From Streptacidiphilus sp. P02-A3a (GTDB lineage Bacteria > Actinomycetota > Actinomycetes > Streptomycetales > Streptomycetaceae): a DNA stretch of 64,000 nucleotides. Shown here piece after piece: positions 39,542 through 48,476 of the stretch (position 1 is its first letter; each line of letters begins with the position of its first letter). A program made the position numbers and the translations under genes. The DNA lies in the NCBI RefSeq assembly GCF_014084105.1, contig NZ_CP048289.1:1621922-1685921 (forward strand), given 5' to 3'. The notes below the pieces were generated by a model. That model was not told where the DNA came from, made no database searches, and worked only from the letters and a program-made list of their open reading frames with translations.

Positions 39542-42154
39542 CTACGGTCGGGCCGCGCCGTCCCGCGCCTGCGCCCGCAGTGCGCGGTTGAGGTCGTCGC
39601 GGCACTCCAGCACCAGCCGCCGCAGCGCGGGGGCCGCGTCCGGGTGCTCGGCCAGCCAGTCGTCGGTGCGTTCCAGCGTCTGCGAGGTGGTCACCAGGCG
39701 CGGGAACAGGCCGCTGACGATCCGCATGGAGATCTCGATGCTGCGCTCCGCCCAGACCTTCTCCAGCACCTCGAAGTAGCGCTCCGCGTAGGGCGCGACC
39801 AGCTCCCGCTGACCGGCCTGCTGGAAGCCCGAGATCCGAGCCTCCACCAGCGCGTTCGGCAGCTCGTCGGAGTCGACCACCAGCCGCCAGGTCTCGGCCT
39901 TGGCCTCGGCCGTCGGCAGGGATGCCTGACACTCCGTCAACTGTCGCTTGCCGCTGGCGGTGTCGTCCCGCTCCAGCTCGTCCCGGAGGGCGTCCGGACC
40001 GGCCGCGCCGCCCGCCGCCAGGGCGTGCAGCAGCGACCAGCGAAGCTCCTGGTCGACCATCAGGCCGTCGATCCTGGCCGTGCTCGCGAGCAGCGCCGAG
40101 ACCAGCCGCAGGTCGGCCTCCGAGGTCGCGGTCTGGGCCAGGAACCGGGCCCAGGCCAGCTGGTGGTCGCCGCCGGGCGCGGCGGCCCGGAGCTCGGTCA
40201 GCGCGCCCTCGGCGAGCCGGGCCGCCCACTCGGCGCGGTGCTCCGGGGCGACGTACATGTCCAGCGTGGTCACGGCCTGCTGGTGCAGCGACTGGAGTAC
40301 GCCGATGTTGCCCTCGCCCCCGGCGAAGCGCAGCACCAGGGCCAGGTAGTCGTGGGCGGGCACCAGCCCGTCGCGGGTCAGGTTCCACAGCGCGGACCAG
40401 GCCAGCGCCCGGGCGAGCGGATCGTCCAGGTCGCCCAGGCCCTCGCGCAGCGCCGCCAGCGAGTACTCGTCGAAGCGGACCTTGCAGTACGTCAGGTCCT
40501 CGTCGTTGACCAGCACCAGCGCGGGCCGGATCAGCCCGGTCAGCTCGGGCGCCTCGGTCCGCGGCGCGGCGGCGACGTCCAGCTCGACCTTGTGCGTGCG
40601 GACCAGTCGGCCCTCGTCGTCGCGGTCGTACAGGCCGACCGCGACCCGGTGCGGCCGCAGCACCGGGTGGCTCCCGGCGGCCTCCTGGAGCACCGCGAAC
40701 GAGGTGATCCGGCCGTCGGAGTCGGTCACCAGCTGCGGCGTCAGCACGTTCACCCCGGCCGTCTCCAGCCAGGCGCGGGACCACTCGGCCATGGCGTCGG
40801 CGCCCCGGCCCGAGGTCTCGGCCAGTACCGCCAGCAGGTCGGCCAGGGTGGTGTTGCCGAACGCGTGGCGCTTGAAGTACCGCCGCGCGCCCTCGAAGAA
40901 CGCCTCTGCGCCCACGTACGCCACCAACTGCTTCAGCACCGCCGCGCCCTTGGCGTAGGTGATGCCGTCGAAGTTGAGCTTGGCGTCCTCCAGGTCGTGG
41001 ATGTCCGCGGTGATCGGGTGCGTCGTCGGCAGCTGGTCCTGCCGGTAGGCCCAGGCCTTGCGGCGGTTGGCGAAGGTGATCCAGGCGGCGTCGTACCTGG
41101 TCGCGGCGACCTGCGAGTAGGCGCCCATGAAGTCCGCGAACGACTCCTTCAGCCACAGGTCGTCCCACCACTGCATGGTGACCAGGTCGCCGAACCACAT
41201 GTGCGCCATCTCGTGCAGGATGACGTTGGCCCGGGACTCGTAGGCGGCGTCGGTCACCTTGGAGCGGAAGACGAACTCCTCACGGAAGGTGACCAGGCCC
41301 GGGTTCTCCATCGCGCCGATGTTGTACTCGGGCACGAACGCCTGGTCGTACTTGCCGAAGGGGTACGGGTAGTCGAACTCGTCGTGGAAGAAGTCCAGGC
41401 CCTGCTTGGTGACGGTGAAGATCTCGTCCGAGTCGAAGTACTGCGCCAGCGAGGCCCGGCACATCGCGGCCAGCGGGATCTCCAGCCGGCGGCCGTCCGG
41501 CAGCGGTCGGCTGTAGTGGTCCCGGGCGACGTGGTACGGGCCGGCGACGACCGCGGTGATGTAGCTGGAGATCCGCGGCGTCGGGGCGAAGCTCCAGGTC
41601 AGCGCGGAGCCCTCGGCGACCGGGTCGCCACCGGCGGGGGAGTTGGAGAACACCGCCCAGGCGGTCGGCGCGGTCACGGTGAAGCTGTACGGCGCCTTCA
41701 GGTCGGGCTGCTCGAAGGTGGTGAACACCCGGCGCGCGTCGGCGGGCTCGTACTGGGTGTAGAGGTAGGTCTCGCCGTCGACCGGGTCGGTGAAGCGGTG
41801 CAGCCCCTCACCCGTACGGCTGTACGCGCACTCGGCCTCGACCAGCAGCTCGTTGGTCCCGGCCAGCCCGGGCAGGGCGATCCGCGAGCCGTCGAACACC
41901 ACCGCCGGGTCGAGCTCGGCGCCGTTCAGCACCACCCGGGTCACCGCGGGCGCGAGCAGGTCGGCGAAGCTGTCGGCGCCGGGCTCGGAGCAGCGGAAGC
42001 GCAGCACGGTACGCGAGCCGAAGCGCCCGGCGCCCTCCCCGTCCGCGACCGGCCGAACGGCGGAACGGAGGTCGAGGTGGACCTCACAGCTGTCCACGCT
42101 GAGGATGCGGGCCCGCTCGCGGGCTTCGTCGCGGGTCAGATTGCTCCCGGGCAC
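39542..42154 (-). CDS. pepN: Aminopeptidase N (M1), second paralogue
   Basis: An 870-residue M1 aminopeptidase. GAMEN 280-284, HEMAH 314-318 and Glu337 in LKESF are intact, so it should be active. It aligns along its whole length with the 34.1-36.7 kb enzyme but differs at most positions outside motifs, indicating an old duplication rather than a recent copy. The two may have different peptide preference. ATG at 42154. Confidence 0.95.
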   Translation of the reverse strand: MPGSNLTRDEARERARILSVDSCEVHLDLRSAVRPVADGEGAGRFGSRTVLRFRCSEPGADSFADLLAPAVTRVVLNGAELDPAVVFDGSRIALPGLAGTNELLVEAECAYSRTGEGLHRFTDPVDGETYLYTQYEPADARRVFTTFEQPDLKAPYSFTVTAPTAWAVFSNSPAGGDPVAEGSALTWSFAPTPRISSYITAVVAGPYHVARDHYSRPLPDGRRLEIPLAAMCRASLAQYFDSDEIFTVTKQGLDFFHDEFDYPYPFGKYDQAFVPEYNIGAMENPGLVTFREEFVFRSKVTDAAYESRANVILHEMAHMWFGDLVTMQWWDDLWLKESFADFMGAYSQVAATRYDAAWITFANRRKAWAYRQDQLPTTHPITADIHDLEDAKLNFDGITYAKGAAVLKQLVAYVGAEAFFEGARRYFKRHAFGNTTLADLLAVLAETSGRGADAMAEWSRAWLETAGVNVLTPQLVTDSDGRITSFAVLQEAAGSHPVLRPHRVAVGLYDRDDEGRLVRTHKVELDVAAAPRTEAPELTGLIRPALVLVNDEDLTYCKVRFDEYSLAALREGLGDLDDPLARALAWSALWNLTRDGLVPAHDYLALVLRFAGGEGNIGVLQSLHQQAVTTLDMYVAPEHRAEWAARLAEGALTELRAAAPGGDHQLAWARFLAQTATSEADLRLVSALLASTARIDGLMVDQELRWSLLHALAAGGAAGPDALRDELERDDTASGKRQLTECQASLPTAEAKAETWRLVVDSDELPNALVEARISGFQQAGQRELVAPYAERYFEVLEKVWAERSIEISMRIVSGLFPRLVTTSQTLERTDDWLAEHPDAAPALRRLVLECRDDLNRALRAQARDGAARP

Positions 42155-42519
42155 TGCGCAACTCCCTAACCTCGGTGTCGTCCATCCGGCGAGGGCCCGG
42201 ACGTCGAACCGTTGACCTACTGGTTCTCGCGCATCCTTTCACGGGGTGCCGACACCGCCCACCGGATGCGCACGCCCGGCGTGAGCCCCGCGCGCGGCCG
42301 ACCCGGGCGCCCCGACCGACGGGGAATGGACGGCGGTCCGGCCATGTTCCCGCTAACGGCGGGCCCCGCCCGCGCCGCCGAGCACCCCTCGGCGTGCGTA
42401 CGCCCACTCCGCCACGTCCACCGCCAGTCCCCGTCCACCGCCAATACCGTCCGCCACTCAGTACCCGTCCACCACCAGGCACCCACCCCACCGCCATCAG
42501 CGCACTCCGAGGAGCACCC
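42155..42519. other. Divergent intergenic region with low-complexity repeats
   Basis: 365 bp between pepN (minus) and the DsbA-like gene (plus). The right half is C-rich, with loosely repeated CCGTCCACCGCCA motifs at about 42410-42500. No gene or strong palindrome is seen. The GAGGAG at 42509-42514 serves the DsbA-like gene. Confidence 0.6.
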
Positions 42520-43158
42520 ATGTCCGCCGCGACCGCAAGCACCCCGACCCCGGTCGACTTCTGGTTCGACCCGCTCTGCCCCTGGGCCTGGATGACCTCC
42601 CGCTGGATGCTCGAAGTCGAGCAGCAGCGCCCGGTCCAGGTCCACTGGCACGTGATGAGCCTGGCCGTGCTCAACGAGGGCCGCGACCTGCCGGAGAAGT
42701 ACCAGCAGCTGATGGCCGAGGCCTGGGGCCCGGTCCGGATCTGCGTCGCCGCCGCGCAGAAGCACGGCGACGAGGTGCTCGGCGCGCTCTACACCGCCCT
42801 CGGCACCCGGCTGCACAACGAGGCCCTGCCGCGCGAGCGGGCCACCTTCGAGGCCGCGCTGACCGAGGCCGGGCTGCCGGTCGAACTCGCCGACGCGGCC
42901 GAGTCGGAGGAGTACGACGAGGCCCTGCGCGCCTCGCACGCCGAGGGCATCACCCTGGTCGGCCAGGACGTCGGCACCCCGGTGATCGCCGTCCCCGGCG
43001 CCGACGGCGAGCGGGTCGCCTTCTTCGGCCCGGTGGTCACCCCGATCCCGCGCGGCGAGGCCGCCGCCCGGCTCTGGGACGGCACCCTGCTGGTCGCCTC
43101 CACCCCCGGCTTCTACGAGCTCAAGCGCACCCGCACGGCGAGCCCCAGCTTCGAGTAG
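42520..43158 (+). CDS. DsbA-fold mycothiol-dependent oxidoreductase, Rv2466c-like
   Basis: A 212-residue thioredoxin-fold protein of the Rv2466c (mycothiol-dependent nitroreductase) family. The active-site motif is CPWAW (Cys20-Pro-Trp-Ala23): only the nucleophilic Cys is present, unlike the CPWC of the mycobacterial enzyme, which would restrict it to a monothiol mechanism with mycothiol. The helical insert and the cis-Pro loop GTPVIAVPG are present. It is cytoplasmic (no signal). ATG at 42520 after GAGGAG. A strong terminator follows. Confidence 0.88.
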   Translation: MSAATASTPTPVDFWFDPLCPWAWMTSRWMLEVEQQRPVQVHWHVMSLAVLNEGRDLPEKYQQLMAEAWGPVRICVAAAQKHGDEVLGALYTALGTRLHNEALPRERATFEAALTEAGLPVELADAAESEEYDEALRASHAEGITLVGQDVGTPVIAVPGADGERVAFFGPVVTPIPRGEAAARLWDGTLLVASTPGFYELKRTRTASPSFE

Positions 43159-43168
43159 CCACCCCCGA

Positions 43169-43214
43169 CAGGCCATCGCCTGGGGGCTCTACCCAGGCGG
43201 TGGCCTGCCTTTTT
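43169..43214 (+). terminator. Intrinsic terminator with T-tract
   Basis: A 16-bp stem CAGGCCATCGCCTGGG / CCCAGGCGGTGGCCTG (one T/G position), 7-nt loop, followed by CCTTTTT. It is 10 bp after the DsbA-like stop. Confidence 0.93.
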
Positions 43215-43326
43215 GTGGGGAATGCCATACGCGCGCCGCCCGCCCCAGCGGATAGGTTCACAGACGTTCACGCCCACCGCTCCCGGCACCCACTGCCGGG
43301 CCCGCCCTGCCCCGCGGAGATGATCC

Positions 43327-43923
43327 ATGAGCCTCGCCACCGCCACGTCGCGTCCCGGCACTGTCCTCGCCGACCTGCTCCCGGCCTCCACCCGGGCCCG
43401 AGCCCAGGCCCGCGACCTGGCGCTGGTCGTCGGCGGCGCGGCGATCACCGGCCTGGCCGCCCAGATATCGCTGCCGGTCCCCGGTTCGCCCGTCCCGGTG
43501 ACCGGCCAGACCCTGGCCGTGCTGCTGGTCGGCACCGCGCTCGGAGCCCGGCGCGGGGTCGCCTCGCTGGCGCTGTACCTGCTCGCGGGGATGGCGGGGG
43601 TGCCCTGGTTCGCCGCGGGCAGCTCCGGCCTCGGCGCCACCTTCGGCTACGTGATCGGCTTCGTCGCCGCCGCCGCGCTGGTCGGCGCGCTGGCCCGGCG
43701 CGGCGCCGACCGCGGCCCGCTGCGCACCGCCGGGGCGATGGTGCTCGGCAACCTCACCATCTACGCCTTCGGCGTCAGCTACCTCGCCGCCAGCGTCCAC
43801 GTCTCGCTGGCCAAGGCCGCCTCGCTCGGGCTCTACCCGTACCTGGTCGGCGACGCGCTGAAGATCGCGCTGGCGATGGGGCTGCTCCCGGCCGCCTGGA
43901 AGCTCGTCGGACGCAAGGGCTGA
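43327..43923 (+). CDS. bioY: BioY biotin transporter substrate-binding component
   Basis: A 198-residue membrane protein of the BioY family, the S-component of ECF-type biotin uptake. Diagnostic pieces: AAQISLPVPGSPVPVTGQTLAVLLVGTALG (BioY signature near 43-72), a GYVIGFVAAAALVG helix and a LYPYLVGDALKIALAMGLLP C-terminus, about six TM helices. No EcfA/EcfT genes are adjacent, so it works alone or with shared modules. ATG at 43327. A BioQ/BirA-type control is plausible, but I do not see a clear operator. Confidence 0.93.
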   Translation: MSLATATSRPGTVLADLLPASTRARAQARDLALVVGGAAITGLAAQISLPVPGSPVPVTGQTLAVLLVGTALGARRGVASLALYLLAGMAGVPWFAAGSSGLGATFGYVIGFVAAAALVGALARRGADRGPLRTAGAMVLGNLTIYAFGVSYLAASVHVSLAKAASLGLYPYLVGDALKIALAMGLLPAAWKLVGRKG

Positions 43924-44011
43924 CCGCCCCGGGCGCGGGTCGGCCCCGCCCGGCCGAAGCGGTCGAGGGCTGGCGCGCCGACCGCGCGCCGCTCGTGCCA
44001 CACTGGCGACC

Positions 44012-44497
44012 ATGCGCGTGTACCTGGGATCCGACCATGCCGGATACGAACTGAAGCAGCACCTGGTCCAGTGGCTGACCAGCGCCGGACACGAGCCGGT
44101 CGACTGCGGCCCGCACATCTACGACGCGGTGGACGACTACCCGCCGTTCATCCTGCGTGCCGCCGAGCGGACCGCCGCCGACGCCGACGCGCTGGGCATC
44201 GTCATCGGCGGCTCCGGCAACGGCGAGGCCATCGCCGCCAACAAGGTCAAGGGCGTCCGCGCGGCGCTGGCCTGGAGCACCCAGACGGCCGAGCTCGGCC
44301 GCGAGCACAACAACGCCAACGTCATCAGCGTCGGCGCGCGGATGCACAGCCTGGACGAGGCCACCAAGTTCGTCGAGGTCTTCCTCAACACCCCGTTCTC
44401 GCAGGACCCCCGGCACATCCGCCGGATCGACATGATCAGCGAGTACGAGACCACCGGCGAACTGCCCCCGGTCCCCGCCCACCACCCGCAGGGCTGA
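44012..44497 (+). CDS. rpiB: Ribose-5-phosphate isomerase B
   Basis: A 161-residue RpiB/LacAB-family isomerase that interconverts ribose-5-phosphate and ribulose-5-phosphate in the pentose phosphate pathway. Conserved: MRVYLGSDHAGYELK (phosphate/ring-opening residues), the DCGP-type VDCGPHIYDAVDDYPP, GIVIGGSGNGEAIAANKVKG (anion hole) and the C-terminal RHIRRIDMISEYE. In actinobacteria the active-site Cys is replaced by Glu; here the GSGNGE stretch supplies that Glu. The next gene begins 17 nt later, so they form an operon. Confidence 0.95.
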   Translation: MRVYLGSDHAGYELKQHLVQWLTSAGHEPVDCGPHIYDAVDDYPPFILRAAERTAADADALGIVIGGSGNGEAIAANKVKGVRAALAWSTQTAELGREHNNANVISVGARMHSLDEATKFVEVFLNTPFSQDPRHIRRIDMISEYETTGELPPVPAHHPQG

Positions 44498-44513
44498 CCG
44501 GAGCCTCCTTCCG

Positions 44514-45341
44514 ATGCCCGAAGGCCACACCCTCCACCGACTCGCCGCCGAATACCAACGGGTGTTCGGCGGCGAGTCCGTGCGCGTCAGCAGCCCGCAG
44601 GGGCCGTTCGCGCCGGCCGCGCTGCGGCTGGACGGGCGGGTACTCGGCTCGGCCGAGGCGCACGGCAAGAACCTCTTCCTCGGCTTCGAGGGCGTCGGCT
44701 GGGTGCACATCCACCTCGGCCTGTACGGCAAGGTCCGCTTCGGCGACGGACCGGCCCCCGCGCCGGTCGGCCAGATCCGGCTCCGGATCGCCACCGACGA
44801 GCACCACGCCGACCTGCGCGGCCCCACCACCTGCGCCCTGATCAGCGGCTTCGAGAAGAAGGACGTCCAGCACCGGCTGGGCCCCGACCCGTTGCGCCCG
44901 GACGACTCGTCAGAACCGGCCTGGCAGCGGATCAGCCGCAGCGGTACCACCGTCGCCGCCCTGCTGATGGACCAGAAGGTGCTCTCCGGCGTCGGCAACA
45001 TCTACCGCGCCGAGGTGCTGTTCCGGCAGGGCATCGACCCGCACCGCCCGGGCCGCGAGCTGACCCGGGCCGAGTGGGACGCGGTCTGGGCCGACCTGCG
45101 CGGCCTGATGCGCGACGGGGTGCGGGACGGCTGGATCGACACCGTCCGCCCCGAGCACACCCCGCAGGCCATGGGCCGCGCCCCGCGCCAGGACGCCCAC
45201 GGCGGCGAGGTCTACGTCTACCGCCGCGCCGGCCGCGCCTGCCTGGTCTGCGGCACCCCGGTCCGCACCGAGACGCACGCCGCCCGCAACCTGTTCTGGT
45301 GCCCGCGCTGCCAGCCGCCCGCGCCCCCCGGAACCCGCTGA
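44514..45341 (+). CDS. nei: Fpg/Nei-family DNA glycosylase (endonuclease VIII-like)
   Basis: A 275-residue base-excision repair enzyme. The catalytic N-terminus is MPEGHTLHR (Pro1 after Met removal, Glu2), H2TH region LMDQKVLSGVGNIYRAEVLF, and C-terminal zinc finger CLVCGTP...FWCPRC. The MPEGHT start marks the Nei2 type of actinobacteria, which removes oxidised pyrimidines from DNA. It is 17 nt after rpiB. Its stop codon lies within the first unit of a 19-bp tandem repeat. Confidence 0.93.
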   Translation: MPEGHTLHRLAAEYQRVFGGESVRVSSPQGPFAPAALRLDGRVLGSAEAHGKNLFLGFEGVGWVHIHLGLYGKVRFGDGPAPAPVGQIRLRIATDEHHADLRGPTTCALISGFEKKDVQHRLGPDPLRPDDSSEPAWQRISRSGTTVAALLMDQKVLSGVGNIYRAEVLFRQGIDPHRPGRELTRAEWDAVWADLRGLMRDGVRDGWIDTVRPEHTPQAMGRAPRQDAHGGEVYVYRRAGRACLVCGTPVRTETHAARNLFWCPRCQPPAPPGTR

Positions 45342-45386
45342 ACCCCCCGGGACCCGCTGAACCACCCGGGATCCGCTGAACCACCC
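45330..45386. repeat. 19-bp tandem repeat x3 at nei 3' end
   Basis: GGAACCCGCTGAACCCCCC, GGGACCCGCTGAACCACCC and GGGATCCGCTGAACCACCC follow each other without gaps. The first includes the nei stop codon (CGC TGA), so the C-terminus has been copied downstream. Confidence 0.85.
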
Positions 45387-45965
45387 CCGGCGTGCCGCCC
45401 CGGCCGGGTGGCGCGTGCCGCCCGCACCGCCGCCCCGGCGCGTAGATCTTTTACACGCTCCCCGCGCGCGGACGCGCCTGTCGGTGCGCCCGCGCGCGGC
45501 CACTCCCGGGCACCCCTCGGACCGCGTCCGCCGACCACATCCGCCGAGGCCGCCGCCACCGGCCACGCCCCGCGCCGACCCCCACCGGCACGGGTCCGAC
45601 CTGACTGCATCCCCGGTCCGGGGGTCCGGGAAACCGGGCGGCCGCCAGAAGCAGTCGGTGATTTTCCATGAATACCCCGGCAGACCGGTTCAAGTCGGTA
45701 CTGTCCTGCCACGGAAACGACTGTCCTGCCACGGGAGTACGGCCCCGGCACGGACGGCACACACGGCACGGTCCACGATCTATGGCTTCGGGGGAGACCA
45801 GGGATGGTTCTGACATGGGGGACGAGAACGGTGCCGGCCCCGGGCCGGCTCGCCGCACAGCTCGCCACCCGCGCCCGCGCCCAGGGCGCCGCGCAGGCCG
45901 GTAACCGCCCTGCCGGGCAGCACGACATCGACGGGTGGCCGGTCGGCTCGGTAAGGTCAGCCAGC
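45387..45965. other. Long intergenic region upstream of SpoIIE phosphatase
   Basis: About 580 bp without a convincing gene: the possible frames have unbalanced Arg/Pro/Ala composition and no ribosome-binding site. It contains an AT-rich patch (GTAGATCTTTTACACG, 45441-45456) that could be a promoter, and the 20-bp-spaced direct repeat listed separately. Confidence 0.55.
45701..45734. promoter_or_regulatory. 20-bp-spaced direct repeat, possible activator site
   Basis: CTGTCCTGCCACGG occurs at 45701-45714 and again at 45721-45734, exactly two helical turns apart, about 230 bp upstream of the phosphatase start. Spacing suits side-by-side protein binding; the binder is unknown. Confidence 0.45.
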
Positions 45966-47126
45966 ATGTCAGGCGGAACGCCCGGGTCACCACCCCCGGA
46001 CCCACTCGCGGCACGGGGGCGCAGAGCGCTGTACCGGGCCCGCCGCAGACTGCGCCGATCCGCCGTCGACTACTTCCGCGGCGACGCCTCCGACTGGCTG
46101 CCCTTCGTCGGACTGCTGATCCTTGTGCCGTTGATCACGTTCACCACCCTGCTGGTCCCGGTCTGGTGCCCGCCGACCGCCCTGGTCCTGCCCGTCCTCA
46201 CCGCCGCCCTGCTGCTGCGCCCCGGCAGCCTGGTGCTGCTGTACGCCGTCGCCGCGACCGCCCTCGGGGTCGAGTCGGCCGTCCTCGGTCCGTACAACGG
46301 CCTCGGGCCGGGTCGGGTCACGCCCGGCGACGTACTGATCGTCGGCGCGGTCGGCGCGGGCGGCCTGCTGCTGGCCCAGCTCCGCAGCCGGGTCGGCGTG
46401 CCCTGGCGCGGCGGCGGCTCGATGCTGTTCGACCTGCGGGAACGGCTCAAGGTGCAGAGCCAGATCCCGGCGCTGCCCGAGGGCTGGCACGCCGAGATGG
46501 CGCTGCGCCCGGCCGGCGGCCAGTCCTTCTCCGGCGACTTCCTGGTGGCCTCCCGCACCGGCGAGGACAAGCGGGTCCTGGAGGCGGTGCTCGCCGACGT
46601 CTCCGGCAAGGGCATGGACGCGGGCTCCCGCGCGCTGCTGCTCTCCGGCGCCTTCGGCGGCCTGCTCGGCTCGCTGCCGCCGCACGACTTCCTCCCGGCC
46701 GCCAACGGCTACCTGCTCCGGCAGGAGTGGGACGAGGGCTTCGCCAGCGCCGTCCACCTGGTCCTGGACCTGGACACCGGCGAGTACGAGCTGCTGTCGG
46801 CGGGCCATCTACCAGGCATGCAGCGCTCCATGGGCGACGGCAACTGGGAGACCAAGGAGGCCGAGGGACCGCTGCTGGGCATCTACGACGGCGCCAAGTT
46901 CGACGGCCTGCGCGGACGGCTGCGCCACGGCGACCTGCTGATGCTCTGCACCGACGGGATGGTGGAGGTCCCCGGGCGCGATCTGGCCGAGGGCATGGAC
47001 CGGTTGATGGGGGAGGCGGACCGGCTCATGGGCTCGACCTTCGCGGGCACCGCCTGGCGGCTCATCGAGTCCGTGGCCAAGGATCTCAACGACGACCGCG
47101 CGCTGCTTCTGATCTGGCGCGAATAG
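45966..47126 (+). CDS. Membrane-bound PP2C/SpoIIE-type phosphatase
   Basis: A 386-residue protein. Three or four TM helices lie about residues 40-140 (WLPFVGLLILVPLITFTTLLVPVW, then ALVLPVLTAALLL). The SpoIIE domain covers about 170-386: MALRPAGGQSFSGDFLVAS, VLADVSGKGMDAGSRALLLSG, LDLDTGEYELLSAGHLPGM and LLMLCTDGMVEVPGRDL carry the metal-binding Asp residues. It should dephosphorylate an anti-sigma-factor antagonist, activating a SigB-like sigma factor; the partner is not encoded here. ATG at 45966 with AAGG upstream; longer in-frame starts add a sequence without family features. Confidence 0.9.
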   Translation: MSGGTPGSPPPDPLAARGRRALYRARRRLRRSAVDYFRGDASDWLPFVGLLILVPLITFTTLLVPVWCPPTALVLPVLTAALLLRPGSLVLLYAVAATALGVESAVLGPYNGLGPGRVTPGDVLIVGAVGAGGLLLAQLRSRVGVPWRGGGSMLFDLRERLKVQSQIPALPEGWHAEMALRPAGGQSFSGDFLVASRTGEDKRVLEAVLADVSGKGMDAGSRALLLSGAFGGLLGSLPPHDFLPAANGYLLRQEWDEGFASAVHLVLDLDTGEYELLSAGHLPGMQRSMGDGNWETKEAEGPLLGIYDGAKFDGLRGRLRHGDLLMLCTDGMVEVPGRDLAEGMDRLMGEADRLMGSTFAGTAWRLIESVAKDLNDDRALLLIWRE

Positions 47127-47237
47127 CCCTGTGGTGCCTGTGACTTGTAGCATTCACCTTGAGATCTTCACGCGTACTTCGGCCATTCTCGGCTGAATTG
47201 GATCACCTCGGGCAGCTGTCATCCCGAAGTGCTTTAC

Positions 47238-47252
47238 GGAGTGCTTCACTCC
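47238..47252. promoter_or_regulatory. GGAGTG-CTT-CACTCC palindrome
   Basis: A perfect 6-bp-arm inverted repeat 120 bp upstream of the small membrane protein gene; a possible operator, with no family assigned. Confidence 0.35.
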
Positions 47253-47371
47253 GGAGACACTGGGAGACGGGCGAGGGGGAGGAGGGGCACTGTGCCGCAG
47301 CGACGGCCCAGCGGACCGGCCTACCAGGTGGCCCAGACCTCAGCGTGCCCCAAACGAGGAAGTGGACCCGA

Positions 47372-47569
47372 GTGACAACCTTCTCCGTCTCCGCCGTCGT
47401 CCTACTGGGCATCCTCCTGGTCGTCTTCATCAGGAACAAGAGCATGAGGCTGGGTTATTCGATCCTGGCTATCCTGTTCGGCTTCTTCCTGGCGAAGACC
47501 TCCGCAGCGGCTCCGCTGCAGAGCTTCATCGACCAGGTGGCCAACACCATCAACGGCATCGTCAAATAG
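47372..47569 (+). CDS. Small two-helix membrane protein (SpdA-like shape)
   Basis: A 65-residue protein: helix 1 FSVSAVVLLGILLVVFI, a basic turn (RNKSMRLG), helix 2 YSILAILFGFFLAKTSAAA, then an amphipathic tail. Length, layout and the LFGFFLA.T..APL.S motif resemble the element-borne protein at 63385-63579. GTG start at 47372 with GAGGA 11 nt upstream. It may be a domesticated spread-type protein or simply a shared small family; function unknown. Confidence 0.65.
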   Translation: MTTFSVSAVVLLGILLVVFIRNKSMRLGYSILAILFGFFLAKTSAAAPLQSFIDQVANTINGIVK

Positions 47570-47627
47570 GCGTGCTGATCTCCGATCAGTTCTGACGTCC
47601 CGTCATTTCAGTTCGGGCCCGTCGCAG

Positions 47628-48344
47628 TCAGGCCTGGAGCCACCGCCGGAGCAGCCTCGCGCCCGCTCCGGCCCGCGCCTGCTTCAGGGCGGGCCCCGAC
47701 CTTCCCTCGACCCCGTCCAGTGCCACGGGGTCGGCGGCCAGCAGGACGAAGCAGCGGGCCCAGGCCAGCCGCTCGCCCCGGGGCCAGGGCAGTCGTCGCA
47801 GCGCCGCCGAGGCGTCGGGCGCCGGTTCGCCGTTCACCCGTACCTCCGCGACCTCGTCCCCGCTCCGGCCGCCGAAGAAGAAGCGCACGCCGTTGACCAG
47901 CGGATCCCGCACCATGGGCAGGATCTCCTCGGTCACCGTCGGCAGCAGCTGGTGCTCCGCGAGCCAGTCGCCCAGCGGCCCGCTCGCGAAGCCGAAGACG
48001 CAGGCCGGTCCCTGTACCGCGTGCCACCCGGGCACCCCGCCGGCGGCCCCGGGCACGAAGTGGTCCCCGTGCAGCCCGCGCCGCTCCAGCAGCTCCACCA
48101 TCGCCGAGGCCGTGGTGGTCCGCCACATCCGGACGGCGTTGGTCAGCCGCTCCTCCTCGGTCCGGCCGAGCCCGGCGGTGCAGTCCCAGACCACCGGACC
48201 GGTCCCGTCGCCCAGCCGCAGCACATAGCCGAGGTCCACATGGCCGCCGGTGTCGTCGGCGTGCTCGCGGATCGCCACGGCGGTCGTCCCGGGGCCGCGC
48301 ACGACGCTGCCGTCGATTTCGAACTCGCGCCCGAGGCAGGCCAT
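47628..48344 (-). CDS. Conserved hypothetical protein (DUF6348-like)
   Basis: A roughly 238-residue soluble protein with no motif I can assign to a reaction. Visible blocks are VAIREHADDTGGHVDLGYVLRLG, GPVVWDCTAGLG and a Trp-rich C-terminal half ending RRWLQA. It resembles the DUF6348 proteins seen in streptomycetes; the assignment is from memory of the family look. The start could be 48344 (MACLGREFEI) or the longer ATG at 48395; the sequence before MACLG looks non-conserved. Confidence 0.6.
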   Translation of the reverse strand: MACLGREFEIDGSVVRGPGTTAVAIREHADDTGGHVDLGYVLRLGDGTGPVVWDCTAGLGRTEEERLTNAVRMWRTTTASAMVELLERRGLHGDHFVPGAAGGVPGWHAVQGPACVFGFASGPLGDWLAEHQLLPTVTEEILPMVRDPLVNGVRFFFGGRSGDEVAEVRVNGEPAPDASAALRRLPWPRGERLAWARCFVLLAADPVALDGVEGRSGPALKQARAGAGARLLRRWLQA

Positions 48345-48476
48345 TTCACGGACGATGCTGTGCTGGATCACCTGCAACCGCCGGGCGGAGCGCAAGGGGC
48401 ATCTCCGGTTGTGCGTGGATGGTCAACACTTGGCAGCTGTGAGCGTACCGGTGTTCGAAGCCCCTGGGCAGCGGCG

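Noticed and set aside
45680-45700. tRNA T-arm-like GGTTCAAGTC motif
   Set aside because: The flanking bases do not form the 5-bp T-stem and no acceptor or anticodon arm can be drawn.
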